64,000 nt of DNA from an uncultured Nocardioides sp. (GCF_947488515.1 NZ_CANKZF010000002.1:1090294-1154293), one strand, 5' to 3'; numbered from the stretch's first letter, positions 8,912 to 18,900 are shown. Made by a program: numbers and translations. Notes: a model not told the origin generated them from the sequence alone.

Positions 8912-9672
8912 GCGGGCGCGCCCTGTCCTTCGGCTCCGTCGCAGAGGCGTACGAGCGCTATCGCCCGGGCTACCCGGAGCAGCTCGTCGACGCGGTGCTG
9001 GCCTACGCCGGGCGCCCGATCGCCACGGCGCTCGAGGTCGGTGCCGGGACGGGAAAGGCCACCCGAGCCGTCGCAGCGACAGGCATCGTCGTCACCGCCA
9101 CCGAGCCCGACGAGGCGATGCTGACCGAGCTGCGCGCACGGGTGCCGGGCGTCGCGACGCTCCGGACGACGTTCGAGGAGCTGCCTCTCACCACGACGTA
9201 CGACCTGGTGTACGCCGCGGCCGCGATGCACTGGACACGACCGGAGGGGCGGTGGGACCGGGTCGCCGCACTGCTCCGGCGCGGCGGGGTCTTCGCCTCG
9301 CTCGGCGGCCCGCTCGACATCGCCGACCCCGGCCTCGCCGCAGTGGTCGCGGCGGCGCGCGCGCCCTTCCTGGCCACCGACGACGTCCCCTCGCCGGACG
9401 GGACCCCGGAGGAGAGCCCGCTGCAGTGGCCCGGCACCGAGCTGACCGCCTCGCCGCTGTTCGAGGACGTGCGCCAGGTCGAGCTGCCGACCCCGACGGT
9501 CATGGCCAGGGACGACTACGTCGGCCTGCTCTCGACCGTCTCCGCCTGGCTCGAGCTGCCCACCGTCCGTCGGACGGCCGCGCTGGACGCGGTGCGCGCC
9601 GTGCTGCCCGCGCAGGTCGGGCTGCGGCGCGACCTCGTCCTGCACCTGGCGCGACGCGCCGACGGGGACTGA
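8908..9672 (+). CDS. Class I SAM-dependent methyltransferase
   Basis: 254-aa soluble methyltransferase. FGSVAEAYERYRPGYP is the N-terminal signature of the UbiE/trans-aconitate-like group. Motif I is ALEVGAGTGKAT (about residues 36-47), the acidic motif II is VTATEPDEAML, and LVYAAAAMHW is motif post-II. GTG at 8908 overlaps the LanC-like stop by four bases, so the two are translationally coupled. The substrate is unknown; coupling to a LanC-like protein hints at a shared small-molecule or peptide substrate, which is inference. It converges with the response regulator gene 6 bases away. Confidence 0.8.
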   Translation: MSGRALSFGSVAEAYERYRPGYPEQLVDAVLAYAGRPIATALEVGAGTGKATRAVAATGIVVTATEPDEAMLTELRARVPGVATLRTTFEELPLTTTYDLVYAAAAMHWTRPEGRWDRVAALLRRGGVFASLGGPLDIADPGLAAVVAAARAPFLATDDVPSPDGTPEESPLQWPGTELTASPLFEDVRQVELPTPTVMARDDYVGLLSTVSAWLELPTVRRTAALDAVRAVLPAQVGLRRDLVLHLARRADGD

Positions 9673-9678
9673 CCCGGG

Positions 9679-10323
9679 CTACGGCTCGATGAGCCCGGCC
9701 CGGATCGCGTAGCGCGTCAGCTCGACCCGGTCGCGCATCCCGAGCTTGCCGAGGATGTTGGCGCGGTGCCCCTCGACGGTCTTGAGCGCGATGTGCAGGT
9801 CCTTGGCGATCTCGCGCGACGAGCGGCCCTCGGCGATCAGCTTGATCACCTGGTCCTCCCGCGCGGTGAGCACGGACGCCGGCACCCGCTCGCCGCGACG
9901 CATCCGGTCGAGGTAGTCGCGCACGAGCGTGCTCTCGGCGCCGGGGTAGAGGAAGGTCTCGCCGCGCATCGCCGCCCGGCAGGCGCCGACGAGGTCCTCG
10001 TCGGCGACGGACTTGAGGACGTACCCGCTCGCGCCGGCCTTGAGGGCGCCGAAGAAGTACTGCTCGTTGTCGTGCATCGACAGCATGAGGATCTTGGGAG
10101 GGTTGCGGCGCTGCGCGATCTCGGCGGCCGCCTGCAGCCCGGTCATCCGGGGCATCGCGATGTCGAGCACGACGAGGTCGACCTCGGTGTCGCGCACCCG
10201 CTCGACGGCCTCGGCGCCGTCGGCCGCCTCGGCGACGACGGACAGGTCGGGCTCCTGCTCGAGGATGAGGCGTACGCCGCGGCGCACGAGCGTGTGGTCG
10301 TCGGCCAGCAGGATCCGGATCAC
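9679..10323 (-). CDS. NarL/LuxR-family response regulator
   Basis: 214 aa. Receiver domain with the acidic pair at Asp8-Asp9, phosphoacceptor Asp54 (VVLDIAMPRMTG) and the conserved Lys in YVLKS near residue 104. The C-terminal LuxR HTH (TAREDQVIKLIAEGRSSREI ... KTVEGHRANI) spans about residues 145-205. Its start overlaps the sensor kinase stop (ATGA at 10320-10323), so the kinase is translated first and the pair is coupled. It probably controls a small local or global regulon; the signal is unknown. Confidence 0.93.
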   Translation of the reverse strand: MIRILLADDHTLVRRGVRLILEQEPDLSVVAEAADGAEAVERVRDTEVDLVVLDIAMPRMTGLQAAAEIAQRRNPPKILMLSMHDNEQYFFGALKAGASGYVLKSVADEDLVGACRAAMRGETFLYPGAESTLVRDYLDRMRRGERVPASVLTAREDQVIKLIAEGRSSREIAKDLHIALKTVEGHRANILGKLGMRDRVELTRYAIRAGLIEP

Positions 10324-11297
10324 GCGCTCGCCTCCGTGGTCGTGTCGAGGGGCACCTTGAGCCGCACGGTGGTGCCGTGGCGCGGCTGGCTGATCACCGA
10401 CAGCTCGGCGCGGACCAGGGCGGCGCGCTCACGCATCCCCATGAGCCCCGACCCCTCGGTGAGGCCGGTGAAACCGCGGCCGTCGTCCCGCACCTCCAGC
10501 ACGACGTGGGCGCCGAGTCGTTGCATCGAGAGCTCGACGGAGCGGGCGTCGGCGTGCCGGGCGGCGTTGGTGAGCGCCTCCTGCGCCACCCGGTAGACCA
10601 CCACCTCGGCCTCCGGGCTCAGCGCCGGCAGGCCGGGTGCGAAGGAGCGGCGCACCGACGCGGAGCTGTGGTCGGCGAACTCGGTCGCCAGCGCGGCCAG
10701 GGCGCTCGCCAGCCCGAGGTCCTCCAGGACGCCCGGACGCAGCCGCCGCGCCACGCGGCGTACGTCGTCGAGGCCGGCGCGGGCGCTCTCGCGGACCGCC
10801 GCCAGCTCGGGCACCAGCGCGGGCGGCGACTGCGACTCCACCTGCTTGAGGCCCAGCAGGACGACCGTCAGGCTCTGCCCGACCTCGTCGTGCAGCTCCT
10901 GGGCGATGCGGTGCCGCTCGGCCTCCTGCGCGGCGAGCGCCCGTGCGTCCCCGGTGCGGCGCTCCTCGGCGAGCCGGGCGAGGAGCCCGTTGACGCTGCG
11001 CGCGATGCCGAGGACCGGGCCGGACCCCTCCTCGGGGAGCTCGGTCGGCTCCAGGTGCTCGATGCCCTCGAGCCGAGCGATGAGGCGGTGCAGCGGCGCG
11101 AGCGCCCAGCGGATCAGGAGCGCGTTGGTCAGGATCATCACGACCAGCCCGGCGCCTATCACGACGAACTCCGACGGCACGGCGTCGGCCGAGACGCGGG
11201 CGGGGGAGAGGAGCAGCAGCAGCGCCGCGACCACGAGCACCACGCCGTTGATCAGACAGATCGTCCAGAACAGCGGGAGGTGGCCGGGCAGACGCAT
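10320..11297 (-). CDS. NarL-type sensor histidine kinase (HisKA_3)
   Basis: 325 aa. Two N-terminal membrane segments (about residues 9-30 and 43-65), a short HAMP-like linker (WALAPLHRLIARLEGIE), the dimerisation/phosphoacceptor box with His136 (IAQELHDEVGQSL), and a HATPase_c domain (QEALTNAARHA, DDGRGF, GLMGMRERA). The open frame continues well upstream, but ATG at 11297 is chosen: a GGGAGGG Shine-Dalgarno sequence lies just before it and the first membrane helix follows. It has almost no periplasmic domain, so it probably senses membrane or intracellular cues. Confidence 0.9.
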   Translation of the reverse strand: MRLPGHLPLFWTICLINGVVLVVAALLLLLSPARVSADAVPSEFVVIGAGLVVMILTNALLIRWALAPLHRLIARLEGIEHLEPTELPEEGSGPVLGIARSVNGLLARLAEERRTGDARALAAQEAERHRIAQELHDEVGQSLTVVLLGLKQVESQSPPALVPELAAVRESARAGLDDVRRVARRLRPGVLEDLGLASALAALATEFADHSSASVRRSFAPGLPALSPEAEVVVYRVAQEALTNAARHADARSVELSMQRLGAHVVLEVRDDGRGFTGLTEGSGLMGMRERAALVRAELSVISQPRHGTTVRLKVPLDTTTEASA

Positions 11298-11382
11298 GTC
11301 ACCAACCCTCCCATCCCCAGCCGTTCCAGATGGGGTCAGGCACCCATGGCCGCGACCACCCGGTCCGCGAAGACTTCGTGGC

Positions 11383-11931
11383 ATGCCGCCACCCGACGAG
11401 AACACCGCCGTCGACCCGACCGGCGCGGCGTGGGTGGTGTGGCTGGTGATCGTCGGGCCGGGCCTGCTGTTCGCCACGCTGACGTGCGTACGCCGCGTGG
11501 CTCCCGGCGAGCTCGTGCTCGTGGTCTGCAAGGGCGAGGTCGTGCGCGTCCGGCGCAACGGCTTCGTCGCCCGCTGGCCGGGCCTCGAGCGGTTCGAGAC
11601 CGTGACGTCCGACCCGCGGGTGGTGCCGCTGGTGATCCGCTCGCGGACCAGCGACGGCGTCGACGTCGTCGCCCTCGCCGACCTGACGGTGCAGGTGCGC
11701 GACGTCGAGCCGGGCACGGCGTACGTCCCGCCGGCGCAGGCCGCGCGGCTCGCCGAGGACACCGTCGCCCGGGCCGTCGAGCAGCTCGAGGTGGAGTCGC
11801 TCGTCGACGACCTCGAGGCCCTCGAGACGCGGTGGCCCGGCCAGCTCACGCGGCTGCTGCCGGTCGGCACCGCGGCCACCGCCCTGGCGGTCACCGAGGT
11901 CGAGGCCCGCCTGACCGGGGACCCCGAATGA
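11383..11931 (+). CDS. Small SPFH/band-7-like membrane protein
   Basis: 182 aa. One N-terminal membrane helix (AAWVVWLVIVGPGLLFATL, about residues 14-32) is followed by a short SPFH-like fold: VAPGELVLVVCKGEVVRVRRNGF is the characteristic opening, RSRTSDGVDVVALADLTVQV the middle strand pair. It is much shorter than stomatin or flotillin (about 250-500 aa), with no long coiled coil. ATG at 11383 has no clear ribosome site. The stop overlaps the next gene (ATGA), which in turn overlaps the transporter gene, so the three probably work together at the membrane. The role as transporter scaffold is inference. Confidence 0.7.
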   Translation: MPPPDENTAVDPTGAAWVVWLVIVGPGLLFATLTCVRRVAPGELVLVVCKGEVVRVRRNGFVARWPGLERFETVTSDPRVVPLVIRSRTSDGVDVVALADLTVQVRDVEPGTAYVPPAQAARLAEDTVARAVEQLEVESLVDDLEALETRWPGQLTRLLPVGTAATALAVTEVEARLTGDPE

Positions 11932-12413
11932 GCGACACGCCCTACCTCCTCGAGGTGGCGGTGTCCGTCGCCCTCATCGCCTCGGCGATCGGCTTCGCCG
12001 TCGGGCTCGCGATCGGGCGCGGACGCCAGCCCCGCTGGCAGGAGAAGGGCAGCTTCGTGCACAAGGTGTCGATCGGCTTCGCCACCCTCGACCGGCTCGA
12101 CGCGGTCCTGCTGCGCTTCGAGGTCGAGCCCGCCTCGCGGCTGTCCGGCGTCGAGGTCGGCGAGCTGCGGCTGCCGCCCGGGTCGGGGGTCGCCATCCTC
12201 GCGCGCGGGAAGGAGGTGCTCGTCCCCGATGCCCGCACCGGCCTGCGCACCGGCGACCAGGTCCTCGTCGTCGCCGCCCTCGGCCAGGTCGCCCAGGTGG
12301 AGGAGCGGCTGCGGTCGGTCAGCCGCTACGGCAGGCTCGCCAGCTGGGCCGAGGACACGGACGAGCCGGCGCGCTCGGCCCGCGCCTTCGGCGTGCCCAG
12401 GCGGGTCGCGTGA
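11928..12413 (+). CDS. Membrane-anchored TrkA-C (RCK_C) domain protein
   Basis: 161 aa. N-terminal membrane helix (about residues 8-29, AVSVALIASAIGFAVGLAIG) and a C-terminal RCK_C/TrkA-C fold around residues 60-130 (LSGVEVGELRLPPGSGVAILARGKEVLVPDARTGLRTGDQVLV), the ligand-binding regulatory domain usually found on potassium channels and anion permeases. Here it is a separate protein whose start and stop overlap both neighbours, so it is most likely the regulatory subunit of the following permease. The ligand (nucleotide or ion) is unknown. Confidence 0.8.
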   Translation: MSDTPYLLEVAVSVALIASAIGFAVGLAIGRGRQPRWQEKGSFVHKVSIGFATLDRLDAVLLRFEVEPASRLSGVEVGELRLPPGSGVAILARGKEVLVPDARTGLRTGDQVLVVAALGQVAQVEERLRSVSRYGRLASWAEDTDEPARSARAFGVPRRVA

Positions 12414-13702
12414 TCCTGACCTCCGCCGCCCTGGCGGTCTTCATCGTCGCCTATGCCCTCATCGCGACCGAGCGCGTCCACCGAGTCGCTGCCGCCCTGG
12501 GCGGCGTGGCCGGCATGGTCGTCATCGGCCTCGTCGACGCCCGGACTGCCTTCTTCGAGGAGCACACGGGCGTCGACTGGAACGTCATCTTCCTGCTCTT
12601 CGGGATGATGATCATCGTCGGCGTGCTCAAGCAGACCGGGCTCTTCGAGTTCCTGGCGCTGTGGGCGGCGCAGCGCTCCGGCGGTGAGCCCTACAGGCTG
12701 CTCGTGCTGCTGGTGCTGATCACGGCTGCCGTCTCGCCGATCCTCGACAACGTGACGTGCGTGCTGCTCGTCGCGCCGGTCACGCTGTCGGTCTGCCGGA
12801 GGCTCGGCCTGCCGCCCGCGCCGTACCTCATCTCGCTGGTCCTGGCCTCCAACATCGGTGGCATGTCCACCCTCATCGGTGACCCGCCCAACATCATCAT
12901 CGGCAGCCGGGCCGGGCTGAGCTTCGTCGACTTCCTCGTGCACTCGCTGCCGCTGACGATCATCCTGCTGGCGCTGTTCGTCGTGATGGCGCGCTGGCTC
13001 TTCCGCAAGGACCTCGACCACGAGGTCGACGTCCACGGGCTCGACGACCTGCGCCCGGCCGAGGCGATCACCAACCTCCGGATGCTGCGCCGGTGCCTGG
13101 TGGTGCTGTTCCTGGTGATGATCGCGTTCGGCCTGCACACCGTGCTCCACCTCGACCCGTCGGTCGTGGCGATGATGGGCGCCGGCGCCATGGTGCTGGT
13201 CTCGCGGACCGAGCCCGAGGAGTTCCTTGAGGAGGTCGAGTGGGACACCCTCGCCTTCTTCATGGCGCTGTTCGTGCTGGTCGGCGCGCTGGTGCAGGTC
13301 GGCGTCATCGGCGCGATCGGCGAGTGGGCGGCGGAGGCGATGGGCGACCGCGAGCTGCTCGGGGCGACGGCCCTGCTCTTCGGCTCGGGCGTGATCGGCG
13401 CCTTCGTCGACAACATCCCCTACACGACCGCCACGGTGCCGATCGTCGAGGACATGGTCGCGACGACGGCGACGTCCGGTGCGGACAGCCCGCTGTGGTG
13501 GGCCTTCGTCTTCGGCGCGGACCTCGGTGGCAACGCCACCGCGGTCGCGGCCGGCGCCAACGTCGTCGTGCTCGGCATCGCCGCCAAGGCGGGGGAGCCG
13601 ATCAGCTTCTGGGGCTTCACCAGGTACGGCGTCGTGGTGACCGTCGCGACGCTGCTGGTCGCCTGGGCCTACGTCTACCTCCGCTACTTCGCCTGGGCGT
13701 GA
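12410..13702 (+). CDS. ArsB/NhaD-type (ion transporter superfamily) permease
   Basis: 430-aa polytopic membrane protein with about ten to twelve helices in two inverted halves. Each half has the ion-transporter-superfamily signature: SPILDNVTCVLLVAPV (about residues 106-121) and FVDNIPYTTATVPIV (about 331-345). GGMSTLIGDPPNIIIGS is the matching substrate-loop motif of ArsB/CitM/NhaD proteins. Substrate could be Na+/H+, arsenite or an organic anion; sequence does not decide. GTG at 12410 overlaps the RCK_C gene stop. Unlike SLC13/SAC1 relatives that carry an internal TrkA-C pair, here that domain is encoded by the preceding gene. Confidence 0.85.
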   Translation: MILTSAALAVFIVAYALIATERVHRVAAALGGVAGMVVIGLVDARTAFFEEHTGVDWNVIFLLFGMMIIVGVLKQTGLFEFLALWAAQRSGGEPYRLLVLLVLITAAVSPILDNVTCVLLVAPVTLSVCRRLGLPPAPYLISLVLASNIGGMSTLIGDPPNIIIGSRAGLSFVDFLVHSLPLTIILLALFVVMARWLFRKDLDHEVDVHGLDDLRPAEAITNLRMLRRCLVVLFLVMIAFGLHTVLHLDPSVVAMMGAGAMVLVSRTEPEEFLEEVEWDTLAFFMALFVLVGALVQVGVIGAIGEWAAEAMGDRELLGATALLFGSGVIGAFVDNIPYTTATVPIVEDMVATTATSGADSPLWWAFVFGADLGGNATAVAAGANVVVLGIAAKAGEPISFWGFTRYGVVVTVATLLVAWAYVYLRYFAWA

Positions 13703-13721
13703 GGCGCGGCCGCAGCTGATT

Positions 13722-13766
13722 GGCAACATCTGCTCAGCAACCCGCGCGCACCTGACATCTGTTGCC
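13722..13766. promoter_or_regulatory. Inverted repeat upstream of carbamate kinase
   Basis: GGCAACA (13722-13728) and TGTTGCC (13760-13766) form a perfect 7-bp interrupted palindrome, and ACATCTG occurs in both halves. It sits 25 bases upstream of the -10 box at 13791, a suitable place for a repressor or activator site. No regulator is assigned. Confidence 0.35.
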
Positions 13767-13790
13767 GGTGGTGAGGGTGCGCCAGATCAC

Positions 13791-13796
13791 TACGGT
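13791..13796 (+). promoter_or_regulatory. -10 box of a leaderless promoter (carbamate kinase)
   Basis: TACGGT followed by exactly six bases and then the ATG at 13803. No Shine-Dalgarno sequence, so the mRNA probably begins at the start codon. Confidence 0.55.
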
Positions 13797-13802
13797 TGCC
13801 GC

Positions 13803-14828
13803 ATGAGGGTCCTGCTCGCACTCGGTGGCAACGCGATGACGAACGCCGACGGCCGGGCGCGCCCCGAGGACCAGATCGAGGCGGCCCAGGTCGCGATGGC
13901 CGCGGTCGCCGGTCTGCTCGAGCACGACCACGACGTCGTCATCACCCACGGCAACGGCCCCCAGGTCGGCAACCTGCTCGTCAAGAACGAGCTCGCCGCG
14001 AGCGTCGTGCCCCCGGTCCCGCTGGACTGGTGCGGCGCGCAGACGCAGGCCACGCTCGGCTTCGTGCTGATGGACGCGCTCGACCACGAGCTCGCCGCCC
14101 GAGGGATCGACCGGCGCAGCGCCGCCCTCGTCACCCGCACGCTGGTGGACGCCGCCGACGAGGGCTTCACCCGTCCGACCAAGCCGATCGGGCGCCACCT
14201 GCCCGAGGCCGAGGCCCGGGTGCTCGTCGACCACGGTGAGACGTGGGAGGACCGCGGCGAGAAGGGGTGGCGCCGCGTCGTCGCCTCGCCCGAGCCGCTG
14301 GAGATCCTCGACGCCCCGGCCGCGGTCGCCCTCATCGAGGCCGGCTACGTCGTCGTCGCCAACGGTGGCGGCGGCATCCCGCACGTACGCCGTCCCGACG
14401 GCTCGCTCGCCGGCGTCGAGGCCGTCATCGACAAGGACCTCGGCGCAGCCCTGCTCGCCCGCACCACCGATGCCGACGTGCTCGTCATCGCCACCGACGT
14501 GCCCAACGCCGTGATCCGCTGGGGCGCGCCCGACGCCGAGCCCCTGGGCCGGATCACCGTCGAGCAGCTGCGCGCCCATGCCGCCGACGGCCACTTCGCG
14601 TCCGGCTCGATGGGGCCCAAGGTCGACGCGGTCTGCCGCTTCGTCGAGACCACCGGCGGCACCGGCGTCATCACCAGCCTCGACCAGATCACCGCGGCGG
14701 TCGCCGGCGACGCCGGCACCGTCGTCGTACCCCGACAACTCCCACCGAGAAGGAAGCAGCTGACATGCCCAGCGCCATCGAAGTCCGCAAGGTCCCCATC
14801 CACTCCGTGGCCGACGCCTCCGAGCTGA
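13803..14828 (+). CDS. arcC: Carbamate kinase
   Basis: Catalyses carbamoyl phosphate + ADP to ATP + carbamate; cytoplasmic. LLALGGNAM (residues 4-12) and [11 protein letters not shown] (about 44-54) are the family's nucleotide and carbamate loops; NGGGGIPHV and [12 protein letters not shown] are also typical. Family length is about 310 aa. Here the frame runs to 341 aa, with 30 alien residues after the normal GTVVVP ending, and overlaps the next gene by 64 bases. If one C of the CCCC run at 14730-14733 were removed, the frame would stop at 14763, directly before the next ATG, so a one-base insertion or sequencing error is likely. It should recover ATP from carbamoyl groups released in cyclic-amide breakdown. 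Confidence 0.88.
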   Translation: MRVLLALGGNAMTNADGRARPEDQIEAAQVAMAAVAGLLEHDHDVVITHGNGPQVGNLLVKNELAASVVPPVPLDWCGAQTQATLGFVLMDALDHELAARGIDRRSAALVTRTLVDAADEGFTRPTKPIGRHLPEAEARVLVDHGETWEDRGEKGWRRVVASPEPLEILDAPAAVALIEAGYVVVANGGGGIPHVRRPDGSLAGVEAVIDKDLGAALLARTTDADVLVIATDVPNAVIRWGAPDAEPLGRITVEQLRAHAADGHFASGSMGPKVDAVCRFVETTGGTGVITSLDQITAAVAGDAGTVVVPRQLPPRRKQLTCPAPSKSARSPSTPWPTPPS

Positions 14829-15871
14829 CGAAGCTCGTCGACGACGGCGTCATCGCCGCCGACCGGGTCTTCGCGATCATCGGCAAGACCGAGGGCAACG
14901 GCGGCGTCAACGACTACACCCGGATCATCGCCGACCGCGCGTTCCGCGAGGCGCTGGTCGCCAAGGGCGCCGACCCGGAGCAGGTCAAGGGCGTCCCGAT
15001 CGTCTGGTCCGGCGGCACCGACGGTGTGATCAGCCCGCACGCCACGATCTTCGCCACCACCGACGTCCCGGAGGACGACCCGTCGCGCGAGGAGATGCGG
15101 CTGACCGCGGGCTTCGCGATGAGCGAGGCGATCCTGCCCGAGGAGATCGGCTACACCGCGATGATCGAGAAGGTCGCGGCCGGCGTGAAGGTCGCCATGG
15201 AGCGTGCCGGGATCACCGACCCCGCCGACGTGCACTACGTGCAGACCAAGACCCCGCTGCTGACCATCCACACCATCCGCGACGCCAAGGCGCGCGGCAA
15301 GAAGGTGTGGACCGAGCACACCCACGAGTCGATGGACCTCTCCAACGGCGTCACCGGCCTCGGCATCGCGGTCGCCCTCGGCGAGATCGAGATGCCCACC
15401 GACGCCGACGTCATGCACAGCCGCGAGCTCTACTCCTCGGTCGCCTCCTGCTCCTCGGGCGTCGAGCTCGACCAGGCGCAGATCGTCGTCGTCGGCAACG
15501 CCAAGGGCGTCGGCGGCCGCTACCGCATCGGCCACTCGGTGATGAAGGACGCCCTCGACGCCGACGGCATCTGGGACGCGATCCGGTCCGCCGGCCTCGA
15601 CCTGCCCGAGCGCCCGCGCACCAGCGACCTCGACGGCAAGCTGGTCAACGTCTTCCTCAAGTGCGAGGCCAGCCAGGACGGCATGGTCCGCGGGCGCCGC
15701 AACGCGATGCTCGACGACTCCGACGTGCACTGGCACCGCCAGATCAAGGCGTGCGTCGGCGGCGTCACCGCGGCCGTCACCGGCGACCCGGCCGTCTTCG
15801 TGTCGGTCTCCGCCGCCCACCAGGGTCCCGAGGGTGGCGGCCCGGTCGCCGCGATCGTCGACCTCGGCTGA
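14765..15871 (+). CDS. Ring-opening amidohydrolase (cyanuric acid hydrolase / barbiturase family)
   Basis: 368 aa, the length of AtzD/TrzD and barbiturase (about 360-370). The three structural repeats each carry the family's Ser-rich loop: [41 protein letters not shown] and [32 protein letters not shown] at about residues 41-51 is also typical. It hydrolyses an s-triazine or pyrimidine ring amide: cyanuric acid to carboxybiuret, or barbiturate to ureidomalonate. Which of the two cannot be told here. A good Shine-Dalgarno (GAAGGAAG) precedes ATG 14765. Its carbamate kinase neighbour suggests complete use of the released carbamoyl nitrogen, which is inference. Confidence 0.87.
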   Translation: MPSAIEVRKVPIHSVADASELTKLVDDGVIAADRVFAIIGKTEGNGGVNDYTRIIADRAFREALVAKGADPEQVKGVPIVWSGGTDGVISPHATIFATTDVPEDDPSREEMRLTAGFAMSEAILPEEIGYTAMIEKVAAGVKVAMERAGITDPADVHYVQTKTPLLTIHTIRDAKARGKKVWTEHTHESMDLSNGVTGLGIAVALGEIEMPTDADVMHSRELYSSVASCSSGVELDQAQIVVVGNAKGVGGRYRIGHSVMKDALDADGIWDAIRSAGLDLPERPRTSDLDGKLVNVFLKCEASQDGMVRGRRNAMLDDSDVHWHRQIKACVGGVTAAVTGDPAVFVSVSAAHQGPEGGGPVAAIVDLG

Positions 15872-15936
15872 TCTTCTCCACACCCGTCCGCGGGGCCGAC
15901 TCCCCAGTGTCGGTCCCGCGTGATGGGGTGTCGTTC

Positions 15937-18900
15937 GTGAGTACGACGACCCGCTACCGGCTGGTGGCCCCCGACCGCGAGGTCGTGGTGCCCGAGCTCG
16001 ACGAGCACCAGCAGCGCGTGGTCGACCACGAAGGTGGCCCGCTCCTCGTCCTCGCCGGTCCCGGCACCGGCAAGACCACGACCCTCGTCGAGGCCATCGT
16101 CGACCGGATCGAGCACCGAGGCGCCACCCCCGACTCCGTCCTCGCCCTCACCTTCTCCCGCAAGGCCGCCGAGCAGCTGCGTGACCGGGTCACCGCTCGC
16201 GTGGCGCGCACGACGTCGGCCGCCGCGTGCTCGACGTTCCACTCCTTCGCCTACGCACTGGTCCGCAAGTACGCCCCGGCCGAGCTCTACGAGGGAGCGA
16301 TCCGGCTGCTCTCGGCCCCCGAGGCCGACGTGGTGCTGCGCGAGCTGCTCCGCGACAACCCCGAGTCGGTCGTGTGGCCCGAGCAGCTGCGCCGGGCGGC
16401 CGGCACCCGCGGCTTCGTGCGCGAGGTGCAGGCGGTGCTCGCCCGGGCGCGCGAGAAGGGGCTCGATCCCGCCGGCCTGCGGGCGCTCGGCATCGAGCAC
16501 GACCTGCCCGAGCTGATCGCGGCCGGGCTGTTCCTCGAGCAGTACCTGACGGTGCTCGACAACCTCGGCGCCACCGACTACGCCGACCTGATCCGGCGCG
16601 CGGTCATCGAGGCCGAGGCGCACCGCGACGAGCTCCGGGCGCGCTACGCGCACGTCTTCGTGGATGAATACCAGGACACCGACCCGGGCCAGGTCGCGCT
16701 GCTGCGCGCCATCGCCGGCGACGGTCGCAACCTCACCGTGGTGGGGGATCCGCACCAGTCGATCTACGGCTTCCGCGGCGCCGACGTGCGCGGCATCCTC
16801 GACTTCCCGGGCAGCTTCCCGACCTCGAGCGGCTCGCCCGCCCCGGTCGTCGTGCTCCGGCGCACCCGCCGGTTCGGGCCGCGCATCCTGCTCGGCGCCG
16901 GCCGCGTCGCCGGCCGGCTGACCCTCACCGGCAGCATCTCCGCCGAGGCGCGCGAGGCCTTCCTGTCGCCCGAGGCCGTGCCGGGGCCGCAGGGCGACGG
17001 CCGGGTCGAGGTCGTCACCTACGACACCGAGCGGGCCGAGGCCGAGCGGCTGGCCGACCTGCTGCGCCGGGCGCACCTCGAGGACGGCATCGAGTGGGAC
17101 CGGATGGCGGTGCTGGTCCGCTCCGGCCGCACCAGCATCCCCCCGCTGCGGCGGGCGCTGGCCGGTGCCGGCGTGCCCGTCGAGGTGGCGTCCGACGACC
17201 TGCCGCTCGTCCACGACCCGGCCGTGCTGCCGCTCCTCGGCGCGCTGCGCGCGGTGGTAAACCTCGACAACGACGACCCCGACTCGCCCGACTTCCTCGA
17301 CCCCGGGCGCATCGAGTCGCTCCTCCTCTCGCCGCTCGGCGGGCTCGACGCCTCCGACCTGCGCGCGCTCGTCCGCCGGCTCCGCACCCGCGAGAAGGAG
17401 CTGCCAGACGCCACGGCCCGGCGCACCAGCCGCGAGCTCCTGCGGCTCGCCGTGGTCGAGGAGGGCTTCCTCGAGGGCCTCGAGGGTCACGACGTCGAGC
17501 GCGCCGCCGCCCTGGCCGCGCTGCTGCACGCGGGGGCCCGGATGCTCGCCGACAGGTCGAGCGTCGAGGACGTGCTGTGGCACTTCTGGTCGGAGACGTC
17601 CTGGCCAGAGCGGCTGCGTCGCCAGGTCGACCTCGGGGGAGCGGGTGCCCGCCGGGCGCACCGCGACCTCGACGCGATCGTCGCGCTCTTCGAGCTCGCC
17701 TCACGCGTGGTCGACCAGCGTGCGCACATCGGCGTCAAGGCGTTCTTCGCCAACCTGGTCGAGCAGCAGCTGCCCGCCGACACGCTCGCGGAGCAGGGCG
17801 CTCGCGGCAAGGCGGTCCGGCTGCTCACCGCCCACCGCTCCAAGGGCCTCGAGTGGGACCTGGTCGTCGTCGCCCACGTGCAGCAGGAGGGCTGGCCCGA
17901 CCTGCGCCGCCGCACCACGCTGCTCGGCGCCGACCGGATCGGCGTCGATGCGTCCGGGCACCCCGACCTCGTCCCGCCGGTCACCGCACGCGCGCTCCTG
18001 ATGGAGGAGCGCCGCCTGTTCTACGTCGCGTGCACCCGCGCCCGCCGACGACTGGTGGTGAGCGCGGTGAAGTCGCCCGACGACGACGGCGAGCAGCCCT
18101 CGCGCTTCCTGGAGGAGCTCGGCGTGACCATCGAGCACCAGGACGGCCGGCCGGCGCGGCCGTTGTCGCTCGGCGGGCTCGTGGCCGAGCTGCGTCGCCA
18201 CGCCGCCGACCCCTCCGTGTCGCCTGCGCTCCGCGAGGCCGCCGCCCGGCGACTGGCGGCGCTCGCGGCCGAGGAGGTCGACGGTCGCCAGCTCGTGCCG
18301 ACCGCCGACCCGTCGACCTGGTGGGGCACCCGCAGCGCGACCCGCTCGATCGAGCCGATCCGCGACCCCGAGCGGCCGGTGCCGGTCTCTGCCAGCATGC
18401 TCGACTCGATCCTGCTCTGCCCCGCGCAGTGGTTCTTCGAGCGCGAGGCCGGCGGCGTCTCGGCCGTGCACCAGTCCGCCAACCTCGGCCAGATCCTGCA
18501 CGCCCTCGCCGAGCGCGTGGCCGTCGGCGAGCTGCCGGCCGAGGTCGGCCCGATGATGGCCGAGGTCGAGGCCGTCTGGGACCGGCTCGCCTTCCGCACC
18601 CCGTGGTCGCGCCAGCGCGAGCTCGCCCGGATCCGCAAGGCCGTGGCCCGCTTCGTCCAGTGGCACCTCGACAACCCGCGCGAGGTCCTCGGCGCCGAGC
18701 AGCGCTTCCAGAGCGTCGTCGACGTCGACGGCCGCCCGGTCATGCTCACGGGGTTCGCCGACCGGCTCGAGATCGACGACTCCGGCCGCGTGGTCGTCGT
18801 CGACTTCAAGAGCGCCCGGGCCGCGCCGTCCGGGCCGTCCGTCGCGGGCAACCTCCAGCTCGCGCTCTACCAGTACGCCGTCGACGCAGGCGCCCTCGAC

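Noticed and set aside
7093..9672. Lanthipeptide biosynthetic cluster
   Set aside because: Only a LanC-like protein is present; no LanA precursor, LanB/M dehydratase, protease or transporter can be seen.
15900..15940. LexA/SOS box ahead of adnA
   Set aside because: No GAAC-N4-GTTC-like palindrome is present in the short gap.
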